Origin: Halieaceae bacterium
GTDB taxonomy: Bacteria > Pseudomonadota > Gammaproteobacteria > Pseudomonadales > Halieaceae
Assembly: GCA_902613175.1 (NCBI GenBank)
Contig: CACMGJ010000001.1
Location: 101,569-154,074, forward strand
Length of the DNA: 52,506 bases
Direction of reading: 5' to 3'
Under the pieces are notes generated by a model. It worked only from the letters and a program-made list of their open reading frames with translations. It searched no databases and was not told the DNA's origin. Position 1 is the stretch's first letter. Every line of letters starts with the position of its first letter. Made by a program: the position numbers and the translations under genes. Positions 23,115-30,706 of the stretch are shown here, piece after piece.

Positions 23115-24182
23115 ATGCAGCGCAAGATAATTCACATCGACGCTGATTGTTTTTATGCCGCCATAGAAATGCGGGACGACCCAACACTGCGTGGCATTCC
23201 CATGGCAGTGGGTGGCAGTGCCGAGCGTCGGGGCGTCCTCACGACCGCCAACTACGATGCGCGTAAGTTTGGGGTGCGCTCCGCCATGTCCACGGCGCAT
23301 GCCATGCGCCTGTGTCCGCATTTAACCGTCGTACCGCCGCAGTTCATGAAATACCGTGAGGCGTCTAAGGCCATGCGCGGTATCTTCGAAGAGTACACGG
23401 AACTCATCGAGCCGCTGTCGCTGGATGAGGCCTATCTGGATGTGTCTGAGTCGAGTGGTGAGAGCTTAACTGCAACAAAGATCGCCAAAGAAATTCGGGC
23501 CAAAGTACAAAAGGAGCTCGATATCACGGTCTCGGCCGGTGTCTCAGTAAATAAGTTCATCGCCAAGGTTGCCTCGGACTGGAAAAAGCCGGATGGACTG
23601 ACCGTTGTAACGCCTGAGCAGGTCGATGCCTTTGTCGGCGCACTGCCGGTGAAAAAAATCCCGGGTGTGGGCTCGGTTACCGCTGAAAAAATGCATCGCT
23701 ACGGACTCAAGACCTGCGCGGATATACGCGAGTGGGAGCTGCATGACCTCATTCGCCGTTTTGGTAAGTTTGGTGTTGTGCTTCACGAGCGCGCGCGTGG
23801 CAAAGATGAGCGCCCGGTCCAGCCGAGCCGTATCCGCAAATCGATCAGCGTTGAAACCACCTTTGGTGAGGACCTTGCCGGACCGACAGTCTGGGAACCA
23901 TATGTTGACAAGCTCTTCGAGCAATTACTGGGTCGCATTGAGTCAGCGAATGCCAGCGAAAGCATTCACAAGGCTTTTGTGAAACTGAAATTCTCCGACT
24001 TTAGTAGTACAACGGTTGAGCGCGTGGGGACAGCTGCAGTCGAATCTGACTATCGTCAGTTACTTATTGAGGGATGGCAGCGGCGCGAGATGCCGGTGCG
24101 GCTCATTGGTATTGGTGTAAGGCTTCAGGATGGTTGGGAGCACGCATCGCGGCGGTTGCCGTTTGAGCAGAGCTCGGACTGA
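23115..24182 (+). CDS. dinB: DNA polymerase IV (Y-family translesion polymerase)
   Basis: 355 residues. Y-family catalytic residues are present: IHIDADCFYA with Asp9, and LSLDEAYLDV with Asp104 and Glu105; the steric-gate and fingers block GVLTTANYDARKFGVRSAMS follows the usual layout. The thumb has helix-hairpin-helix KIPGVGSVTAEKMHRYGLKTC, then the little-finger domain. The tail RRLPFEQSSD could be a sliding-clamp contact. Function: error-prone bypass of DNA damage. No LexA-type box is visible in the 42 bases upstream; transcription probably comes from the matB side. Confidence 0.95.
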   Translation: MQRKIIHIDADCFYAAIEMRDDPTLRGIPMAVGGSAERRGVLTTANYDARKFGVRSAMSTAHAMRLCPHLTVVPPQFMKYREASKAMRGIFEEYTELIEPLSLDEAYLDVSESSGESLTATKIAKEIRAKVQKELDITVSAGVSVNKFIAKVASDWKKPDGLTVVTPEQVDAFVGALPVKKIPGVGSVTAEKMHRYGLKTCADIREWELHDLIRRFGKFGVVLHERARGKDERPVQPSRIRKSISVETTFGEDLAGPTVWEPYVDKLFEQLLGRIESANASESIHKAFVKLKFSDFSSTTVERVGTAAVESDYRQLLIEGWQRREMPVRLIGIGVRLQDGWEHASRRLPFEQSSD

Positions 24183-24322
24183 ATCGCATGAACAGCAGCG
24201 ACTGACCCAGACTGAATCAGCTCGGTTAAACCCAGCGAGATCAATAATGAAGCCATCCTATAGCCTGAAAGGCTTCCTTGCGCTGGCAATCCGATTAAGA
24301 TTTTCTTGTGGCAGACGATAGC

Positions 24323-24385
24323 CCTTGGGTTTGAAAGAGCAGCCACGTATCCTTGTGTCTCTGACTTAGATGATGAAACCCAAGG
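24323..24385 (+). promoter_or_regulatory. Inverted repeat covering the ribosome site of the VOC gene
   Basis: CCTTGGGTTT (24323-24332) and AAACCCAAGG (24376-24385) are exact reverse complements 43 bases apart. The right arm includes the AAGG of the ribosome site (AAGGAAGGG, 24382-24390) of the gene starting at 24395. Flanking GCCC and GGGC can extend the stem after a 4-base bulge. In the mRNA this stem could hide the ribosome site. Structure is seen; regulation is inferred. Confidence 0.45.
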
Positions 24386-24394
24386 AAGGGCGGT

Positions 24395-25153
24395 ATGTCC
24401 CGAATGATTTCTCAGCTCGATTCCGTCGTTGTTGGTGTTAACGACCTAGCTGCTGCGGCAGCGGATTATGCGGCGCTGACCGGGACTGGCGGGCAGGAAG
24501 GGAAGTTCCGCGGTGGTTCATCAGTGAGCTTTCAGTTGGCAAATACCTGCCTCCGATTGGTTGAATCCTCTGAGAGACAGGGCCTCAAACACCTGGTCTT
24601 TGGCTGTCCTGACCTAGACGCTGCGCGTCGCCGGCTACCCAATGTCGGCATCGAGATTATCGAAGAAGCATCGGATGGCGGATTTCTCGCACTGAACCCC
24701 GAGACCACTCGGAGTGTGAGCCTGGCTTTAACGGCGGCGCGCGATACCGAGTCATCCGATTTGTCAAGCCAGGGCGCTTTATCAGGCCTTGATCATGCGG
24801 TTGTGGCCAGCGGAGATGGTGACTTTACGTCAGCGTTACTCAGCGGTCGCCTGCAGCTCGACATGCGACTAGATCTCACTAATGAGAACTGGGATGCGCG
24901 GCTAATGTTCTTTCGCTGTGGCGATCTCATCATTGAGGTCTATCAGCCGCTGTCCAAGCCTTTGGGTCACGAGCGCGATCGTTTCTTCGGCTTGAGCTGG
25001 CGCACGGACGATATACAGGCGACTCATGCCGAACTCACTGAGCGTGGGTTTGATGTCTCGGAAATCCGCACCGGTCGACGTCCGGGCACCCAGGTGTGCA
25101 CGGTGCGTGACAAAACCCATGGTGTACCCACGCTGATACTGAGCAGGGACTGA
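24395..25153 (+). CDS. VOC (glyoxalase-like) family protein, two modules
   Basis: 252 residues, cytoplasmic. Two beta-alpha-beta3 modules: residues 5-110 start LDSVVVGVNDLAAAAADYAAL, and 130-250 start GLDHAVVASGDGDFTSALL with IIEVYQP and FFGLSWRTDDIQATHAELTERGF. This is the Glyoxalase-like (VOC) arrangement. Candidate metal ligands are His in LDHAVV and Glu in IIEVYQP, but the first module lacks the usual His, so metal binding is doubtful. Substrate unknown. A possible RNA stem covers its ribosome site. Confidence 0.75.
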   Translation: MSRMISQLDSVVVGVNDLAAAAADYAALTGTGGQEGKFRGGSSVSFQLANTCLRLVESSERQGLKHLVFGCPDLDAARRRLPNVGIEIIEEASDGGFLALNPETTRSVSLALTAARDTESSDLSSQGALSGLDHAVVASGDGDFTSALLSGRLQLDMRLDLTNENWDARLMFFRCGDLIIEVYQPLSKPLGHERDRFFGLSWRTDDIQATHAELTERGFDVSEIRTGRRPGTQVCTVRDKTHGVPTLILSRD

Positions 25154-25186
25154 GGCTTCATCCAACCCTGACGTCCTACGGTTTAC

Positions 25187-25230
25187 TGCTGTTTAAAAAC
25201 TGCTGTTTAAAAAACGGCTGTTTAAAAAAG
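25187..25230. repeat. Three tandem ~15-base repeats (GCTGTTTAAAAA core)
   Basis: Units TGCTGTTTAAAAAC (14 bases), TGCTGTTTAAAAAAC (15) and GGCTGTTTAAAAAAG (15) follow one another directly, in the gap between the convergent VOC and serine-hydrolase genes. The TTTAAA cores are spaced roughly one and a half helical turns. The units are nearly identical, as expected from recent slippage. Confidence 0.8.
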
Positions 25231-25273
25231 CCACGAAATCAACATGCACCCTTCAGCGCGTTTGAGTCAGAGC

Positions 25274-26473
25274 TTACGAGCCGAGTGACGCCGCAATTGC
25301 CTTCATCGCCGCATTGGCATGGGCGTGGTAGTTGGTATCCACGGCGGCAGGTGCGTTACTGTGCATCGAGATCACGATGTCATGGTTTGGATCGATAAAG
25401 ATGAACTGGCCGAAGATGCCTTTCGCCATATACATGCCGCCGCCGTACAGCCACCACTTGTAACCGTAGCCCTCATAGCCTTTTGAGGGCGATGTGGCCT
25501 CGGCCATCCAGCCGTCGGGCACGATGGATTCACCTGCCGCATTCACCGCGTCGTTTTTCACGAAAATACCGAGTCGTGCATAGTCACGGATGGATGCACT
25601 GATGCAGCAGCCACCGGTCTCGCCGGCAAATGGGGCCGATTGCATCCAGTTTCCCCAGTGCTCCATGCCAAAACCTTGCCAGACTTTGGCGTTCATGTAG
25701 TCAGTGGCTGAGTTGCCTACGGCCGCTCTTAACACCTCACCCAGCAGGTTGCTCTCGGCCGTGTTGTAGTTAAAGACCATCCCAGGCTCATGTTTTTGCG
25801 GCAGTGTCCCCAGGTAGTCCGTCAGCTGGGTCCCTTGGAAGGTACCCGCTTTTGCGACATCAGAATCTGGATCCGCGTAGTTCTCGTTCCATGCCACGCC
25901 CGACGACATTTGCAGGATATTTTTAATTGATACTGCGCCGTAAGCTGTACCTTTGAGTCGCGGTAAATAGGTCTCTACCGTGTCATTAATACTGCCAATG
26001 AATCCATCTTTTACTGCGGCACCAATGAGGGTTGAGGTAAATGATTTGGTTACCGAAAAGGACACCCAGACAGACTCCGGGCTATGGTCCTTGGCGTAGT
26101 GCTCAAGCTTGATGGTGTCGCCTTTGACGACCGCCATGCCCATGAGGGGTTCCCGCTTCAGAAAATCACCGACCGTGAATGTTTCACCACCAACCTGATA
26201 GCTCACGCGCTCAAGATCGCGATCGATCTCAGTGGTCAGTGCATAAGGGTTCTCGGACGGAAACAAGGGGCGTGTCGGCATCCAGGCGTTGATATGCGCA
26301 AAGGCGACACGGCGGTCAGCGGTGGGGTAGAGCAAGACATGTTCGTCTAAGTCGCCACTTTTTAGTCGGTCGACAAAGCCTTCTACCACTTGCTTTGTTG
26401 CGGCGCTAGCGGGCAGTGCTATGGCACTGAGCGTGATAGCGCCTAGAGTGAGTGCGGTAAAGAGTGATCGCAT
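25274..26473 (-). CDS. Exported serine hydrolase, class C beta-lactamase / esterase fold (copy 1)
   Basis: 399 residues from ATG 26473 (AAAGG site); the open frame upstream to 26698 runs into the neighbouring copy and is not coding. Signal peptide cut after PASA (residue 24). The serine beta-lactamase-like S-x-x-K is SVTK with Ser140 and Lys143; the second motif is NYNTAESNLLGEVL, and the third position has HSNAP in place of KTG. An SGVAWNENY block and GGCC pair (C-C in TGGCCISAS) are also shared with copy 2. These features suit family VIII esterase/amide hydrolases rather than true AmpC. Substrate unknown. Confidence 0.85.
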   Translation of the reverse strand: MRSLFTALTLGAITLSAIALPASAATKQVVEGFVDRLKSGDLDEHVLLYPTADRRVAFAHINAWMPTRPLFPSENPYALTTEIDRDLERVSYQVGGETFTVGDFLKREPLMGMAVVKGDTIKLEHYAKDHSPESVWVSFSVTKSFTSTLIGAAVKDGFIGSINDTVETYLPRLKGTAYGAVSIKNILQMSSGVAWNENYADPDSDVAKAGTFQGTQLTDYLGTLPQKHEPGMVFNYNTAESNLLGEVLRAAVGNSATDYMNAKVWQGFGMEHWGNWMQSAPFAGETGGCCISASIRDYARLGIFVKNDAVNAAGESIVPDGWMAEATSPSKGYEGYGYKWWLYGGGMYMAKGIFGQFIFIDPNHDIVISMHSNAPAAVDTNYHAHANAAMKAIAASLGS

Positions 26474-26549
26474 GGGGTTACCTTTGATAGCTAATTTATA
26501 TCTACGCGGAGCCAAACAGCGTACGGCGACTGACACTACCTCACCTCTG

Positions 26550-27818
26550 TTAGTCGGCGCCATGGTGTTCGGGAGTATCCGCCGGTTTGGCATAGTGCCG
26601 CCCCAGTGCCTGCAGTACGGTGTAGAGATGGCGTCCATAGACGCTGGTAGAGCTGCTTGCCGGACCATTGCTGTGAACTGCGATAACCAAGTTGGCATCA
26701 GGTCTTATGAATATTGACTGTCCAAATAGGCCGCTGGCTGAGTAGGCGCCGCCCTCATAAAGCCACCATTGGTAACCATAGCCCGCATAAGCTTTCGAGG
26801 GTGTCAGCGACTCTTCCATCCAGCCCTCGGGTAGGACTCTTTGGCCTGATGGTAGTACGCCGTCATGTTTCGCAAACAAGCCTACGCGAGCATAGTCTCG
26901 GAGTGTCATGTTCATGCAGCAACCTCCAGTCTCGCCGCCGAATGGCGCGCCAAGGAGCCAGTTGCCCTCGTGCTCCATCCCAAATGGCTGCCATATCTTG
27001 CCGTCGAGGTATTCCGCGGCGTTGTTGCCAATCGCGGCACGCAGGACCTCGCCCAGTAGATTGGTCTCTGCGGTGCTGTAGTTAAATGTTGTTCCGGCTT
27101 CATGCTCCTGCGGCAGGGTGGCTAAGAAGTCTGTAAGTACGAGCCCTGATGTTAACGCTCCTTTGCTTGCGTCCGAGTCGGGGCTTTCATTATTTTCAGT
27201 CCAGCGCATACCCGAGCTCATCTGAAGCGCCTGTCGGATGGTGATGCGACCGTATTCACTGCCGCGCATACGAGGCAGGTAAGTCTCAACTGTTTCGTCA
27301 ACGCTTTTGATATAACCGTCCTCGATAGCAGCGCCAATTAGCATTGAAGTTACCGACTTAGAGACCGAGAAGGTGTTCCAGCGAACCGCGGGGCCATGAT
27401 CCTCGGCGTAGTATTCAAGGCGAATCTCATCGCCTTCGACGATCATGAATCCCATCAACTCGTGGCGCTCAAGAAAGCTTCTGACGGTAAAAGCCTCGTC
27501 TTCGAACGTATACACAACGTCTGCAATCTCTGGTGTAAGTTCGATGTTGAGGGGGTAGGCACTTGGTGAGGGTGGCAGTGTCCGAACGGGCGCCACTAAG
27601 TGCGTATTTGCAAGTGCAACGCGGCGCTCCTGATCAGTCATCATTACGGGACTTACGCCAGCCTCTGCAAAGCGTTTCCCAAGATCTCTCAGTATTTCTT
27701 GCTTGGAGCGTTTTGTGCTCGTTTGGTCTGTGCTCGTCTGTTCTGTACCTTGGTGATCAGCAAAGACCGGTGTGGCGCCTGCGATTAACAGAGCGAAAAG
27801 TACGGAAAAAAATCTCAT
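26550..27818 (-). CDS. Exported serine hydrolase, class C beta-lactamase / esterase fold (copy 2)
   Basis: 422 residues from ATG 27818 (AAGAGAA site); signal peptide cut after PVFA (residue 20). It is a clear tandem paralogue of the gene 76 bases downstream: both share SFSVTKS/TFSVSKS (here Ser151, Lys154), LIGAA, ETYLPR, LQMSSG, NLLGEVLRAA, GMEHxGNW, GGETGGCC, LRDYAR, YGYxWWLY and the C-terminal AxHSNxPA. It has an extra ~40-residue Thr/Gln-rich segment after the signal peptide. Probably cotranscribed with copy 1 and the S9 peptidase gene upstream. Confidence 0.85.
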   Translation of the reverse strand: MRFFSVLFALLIAGATPVFADHQGTEQTSTDQTSTKRSKQEILRDLGKRFAEAGVSPVMMTDQERRVALANTHLVAPVRTLPPSPSAYPLNIELTPEIADVVYTFEDEAFTVRSFLERHELMGFMIVEGDEIRLEYYAEDHGPAVRWNTFSVSKSVTSMLIGAAIEDGYIKSVDETVETYLPRMRGSEYGRITIRQALQMSSGMRWTENNESPDSDASKGALTSGLVLTDFLATLPQEHEAGTTFNYSTAETNLLGEVLRAAIGNNAAEYLDGKIWQPFGMEHEGNWLLGAPFGGETGGCCMNMTLRDYARVGLFAKHDGVLPSGQRVLPEGWMEESLTPSKAYAGYGYQWWLYEGGAYSASGLFGQSIFIRPDANLVIAVHSNGPASSSTSVYGRHLYTVLQALGRHYAKPADTPEHHGAD

Positions 27819-27881
27819 AGGGTTCTCTTGTTCGAGGTTATGGGTCGTTAATTGTTTCTTATCATCATGAGAGAGACGATC

Positions 27882-29972
27882 TCAGCCTTTTGTTGTCTCC
27901 TTCATCGTCCGATAGCGCTCAAACCACGCCAAGATATTGTTGACCTTGGCGATGAGGTTGGACGGCCGCGCGTAAATGCTGTGGCTTGCGCCGGGAATGC
28001 GGACCATCAACGTATCAATGCCGCGGTGCTTTAAGGCTTGGTAGTACTGCTCGGTCTCGCTCATCGGCGTTCGGTAATCCTCCTCACCCGTGAGCAACAT
28101 CGTAGGCGTGGAGACATTACCCACCAGCGACAGCGGCGAGCGCTTCCAGTAACTCTCGTAGTCCTCCCATGGGGCGGCATCGAACCAAGTGGTGGCAAAG
28201 AAGTAGTTAAGATCGGCAGTTAATACGAAGCTTACCCAGTTGATCACTGGTTTTGCGACCACTGCCGCGCGGAATCGATCGGTCTTACCCACAATCCAGG
28301 CGGTTAAGACACCACCACCAGAGCCGCCGGTTACGAACAGTTGCTCGCTATCGACGTAGCCTTTGTCGATGAGTGCATCGACACCTGAGATCAGGTCATC
28401 GTAGTCGTAACCGGGGTAGGCCAAGTCGATTTCATTCGCGAACTTCTCGCCATAGCTCGAGCTGCCTCGGGGGTTGGTGTAGAACACCACGTAGCCTGCC
28501 GCCGTGAACAGCTGCGCTTCGGTCGAATAGTTGGGGCCGTAGGCCGAGTGCGGTCCACCATGGATCTCCAAAATCATGGGGTACTGTTTTTCGGGGTCAA
28601 AGCCGGGTGGCTTCATCACCCAGCCTTCGATTTCGAGTCCGTCGTGGGAGGAGGGCCAGACCATGCGCTCAACCCGCGACATCTCTCGTTGCCCCATGAG
28701 GTCGCTGTTGAGGTCGGTGAGTTGCAGTGGTTGCTTGCCAGACCGCATTAGCGCGAGGTCTGCCGGTCGATCGTCCCGACCCAGCGTGTAGGCAATACGG
28801 CCTTCACCGCCGACTGAGAACGTGCCGCTGGTGTAAGGACGTCCCAATGCCGTGCCGCCCAGCACAATATCGGCTTGCCTGAGGTTGCCCTTGAGATCGA
28901 CCTTAGCAATACGGCCCATGCCTAAATCGTTGTAGCGAATCCAGACACTCTTGCTGTCAGCTGACCACTGAATATCAGACACCGACCGATCGAGATCAGC
29001 CGTCAGCGAGCGACTCTCTCCTGATGCTAAATCCATTACTCGCAGATCCGCGCGGTTGTAGCCCTGACGGGTGTCGGCAGCCGACGTATAAGCGAGGAAC
29101 CGCCCATCAGGGGATACTGCAGGGTCACTCTCAGGCCCTGCATGATCGATCATTTGTGTTAGCTCGCCGGTTGCTAGTGAGGCTGCATACAGATCATTTT
29201 GACGGGGATGGTACTCGACATCCTCCCGTCGATTGCTTAAGAAGATGATCGACTGGCTATCGGGCATCCACGAGACCGAACCACTGATTGGGTAGTCCCC
29301 TGAGGTCATCTGGCGTGGCGTGCCGCCGTCGGCGGGCACCACAAATACCTGCTGGTTACCGGTGGGTAGATAGCCGCCACCATCGAACCGAAACGTCATT
29401 CTATCCACCACAGTGGCAGGCTCGGCCCATTTCGCGCCTTTTGGTTTGGCCGGCATTTCGGCAAGCGTGAGAGGTGGTGCAGGAACAAATCGGGTGAAGG
29501 CAATATGCTTACCATCGGGTGACCAGACAATACTCCGTGGAGACTCGGCTAGGGTGGTGACCTTGGCTGTTTCACCACCGTCGAGCCACTGCACGAACAA
29601 CTGGGTTTTACCCTCGGTATTCGACAAATACGCCAGCCGATCACCGGATGGCGACCAGCGGGGTGAGCTGACATTCCCGGCACCACTGACCAATGGCCGG
29701 TGATTATCACCATCGACATCGACCACCCAGATGGTGCGTCGTGTGCTGTCAGTCATGATGTCCATGGTGCTTCTGACGTAGGCCACGCGAGCGCCATTAG
29801 GCGAGACCTGCGGGTCGTTGGCGTATTCCATTTCAAACACGTCTTCAGCGCTGAAGGCGGGTAGACCTTCTGCGAAGGCTGAATTTCCCTGCAAGGCGAG
29901 AGCGCCGAGCGAGCTTAAGAGGATGTTAAAAACGAGTGGAACTCGGAATAGGCGTATTGTCTGACGTGTCAT
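27882..29972 (-). CDS. Exported S9-family (prolyl oligopeptidase-like) peptidase
   Basis: 696 residues with a signal peptide ending near SAFA (residue 34). The N-terminal half is a TolB/WD40-like beta-propeller with repeated S-P-x-G/W-S-P-D-G-K units (VSPNGARVAY, WSPSGDRLAYLS, WSPDGKHIAFTR). The C-terminal alpha/beta-hydrolase domain has LEIHGGPHSAYG, the nucleophile Ser in VTGGSGGGVLTAW, an Asp in LTGEEDYRTP and His in PGASHSIYARP. It fits acylaminoacyl-peptidase/DPP-like S9C enzymes that clip short peptides in the periplasm. It heads a same-direction run with two serine hydrolases (gap 63 bases). Confidence 0.9.
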   Translation of the reverse strand: MTRQTIRLFRVPLVFNILLSSLGALALQGNSAFAEGLPAFSAEDVFEMEYANDPQVSPNGARVAYVRSTMDIMTDSTRRTIWVVDVDGDNHRPLVSGAGNVSSPRWSPSGDRLAYLSNTEGKTQLFVQWLDGGETAKVTTLAESPRSIVWSPDGKHIAFTRFVPAPPLTLAEMPAKPKGAKWAEPATVVDRMTFRFDGGGYLPTGNQQVFVVPADGGTPRQMTSGDYPISGSVSWMPDSQSIIFLSNRREDVEYHPRQNDLYAASLATGELTQMIDHAGPESDPAVSPDGRFLAYTSAADTRQGYNRADLRVMDLASGESRSLTADLDRSVSDIQWSADSKSVWIRYNDLGMGRIAKVDLKGNLRQADIVLGGTALGRPYTSGTFSVGGEGRIAYTLGRDDRPADLALMRSGKQPLQLTDLNSDLMGQREMSRVERMVWPSSHDGLEIEGWVMKPPGFDPEKQYPMILEIHGGPHSAYGPNYSTEAQLFTAAGYVVFYTNPRGSSSYGEKFANEIDLAYPGYDYDDLISGVDALIDKGYVDSEQLFVTGGSGGGVLTAWIVGKTDRFRAAVVAKPVINWVSFVLTADLNYFFATTWFDAAPWEDYESYWKRSPLSLVGNVSTPTMLLTGEEDYRTPMSETEQYYQALKHRGIDTLMVRIPGASHSIYARPSNLIAKVNNILAWFERYRTMKETTKG

Positions 29973-30248
29973 ATGAAGTTGTTCTTATCAGTGCAGTTGT
30001 TAACAGAGTATTACCGAAGCCGTATCGGCCGAAAAGCCCTGTCTTTTTCGCGCCACAGCGCTGATGAAGTTGACCCGTTTTGGGAGACTGTTGGTGTCGA
30101 TATTCAGGACAACCATTAGCTGATTGGGTGCTCGCTGAGTCAGAAGCCGATGAGGCCCTGACTGATTGTTTCTCTCCCTTAGCTGTTGATCCTCGAAAAA
30201 GCCGAGTGACCGTACTAAGCTATTAGCAATCGAGCAGAGGGACTGCCC
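29973..30248. other. Divergent gap, S9 peptidase / lipoprotein
   Basis: 276 bases that should hold promoters for both genes. I could not identify a convincing -35/-10 pair, operator or RNA. Confidence 0.3.
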
Positions 30249-30605
30249 ATGCGCTTCTCAATTGGCCTTGTTGTTGTCATTAGCAGCTTCACACTCGTGG
30301 GTTGCGCCACTCCTGACGAGCGTACGGTCGCTGCGCTGGAGAAGGAACTGGGCCTCGATGGCGCACCTTACTTCCCGAAGTGTTTGAGCGAGGAAGTGGC
30401 ACCCAAAGCGGGTGTCGTCGCGGGGGAGTACAGTTTAGCCAACACCATCGACAACCCGCAGGGTACGGTAGCGATCGACCGATGTGTGCGATGGGATACG
30501 AACGAGCCTCCGGGAAAGTCCAAAGACAAACCCCAAAAGCTCATTCTGACGCCGCCGGAGAAGGGCGATTCGGACCACGAAGACTTCCCAGACAGCGACA
30601 GCTAA
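30249..30605 (+). CDS. Small putative lipoprotein of unknown function
   Basis: 118 residues with an AGAGGGA ribosome site. Signal peptide with lipobox LVGC (Cys19) predicts a lipid-anchored periplasmic or outer-membrane protein. After the lipidated Cys come an acidic/hydrophilic region and two further Cys (in FPKCLSEE and DRCVRWD) that could form a disulfide. The tail is highly acidic (GDSDHEDFPDSDS). No family recognised. Convergent with the DUF3604 gene. Confidence 0.75.
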   Translation: MRFSIGLVVVISSFTLVGCATPDERTVAALEKELGLDGAPYFPKCLSEEVAPKAGVVAGEYSLANTIDNPQGTVAIDRCVRWDTNEPPGKSKDKPQKLILTPPEKGDSDHEDFPDSDS

Positions 30606-30651
30606 AAATCAATAAAAACAATTAAAGCTCGCTAAAAGTATCAAAATAGAG

Positions 30652-30681
30652 CCTATAAGTGCCCATAAGCGCCTAGAAGCA
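30652..30681. repeat. Three imperfect 10-base tandem units
   Basis: CCTATAAGTG, CCCATAAGCG and CCTAGAAGCA run in tandem in the AT-rich gap between the convergent lipoprotein and DUF3604 genes. No hairpin or T-run that would mark a terminator is seen. Confidence 0.5.
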
Positions 30682-30706
30682 TAAAAACAAGGTTTCGGTA
30701 GGCGCT

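Noticed and set aside
25187-25230. Phage or IS attachment site at the TTTAAA repeats
   Set aside because: No integrase, transposase or tRNA nearby, and the units are direct tandem copies rather than flanking repeats.
26474-26698. Longer N-terminus for serine hydrolase copy 1
   Set aside because: The extra 75 codons overlap the 3' end of copy 2 and precede a clear signal peptide with its own ribosome site at ATG 26473.
25274-27818. True AmpC beta-lactamases (antibiotic resistance)
   Set aside because: SxxK is present but the KTG triad is replaced by HSN and the lengths and flanking motifs fit esterase-like relatives. No ampR-type regulator is adjacent.
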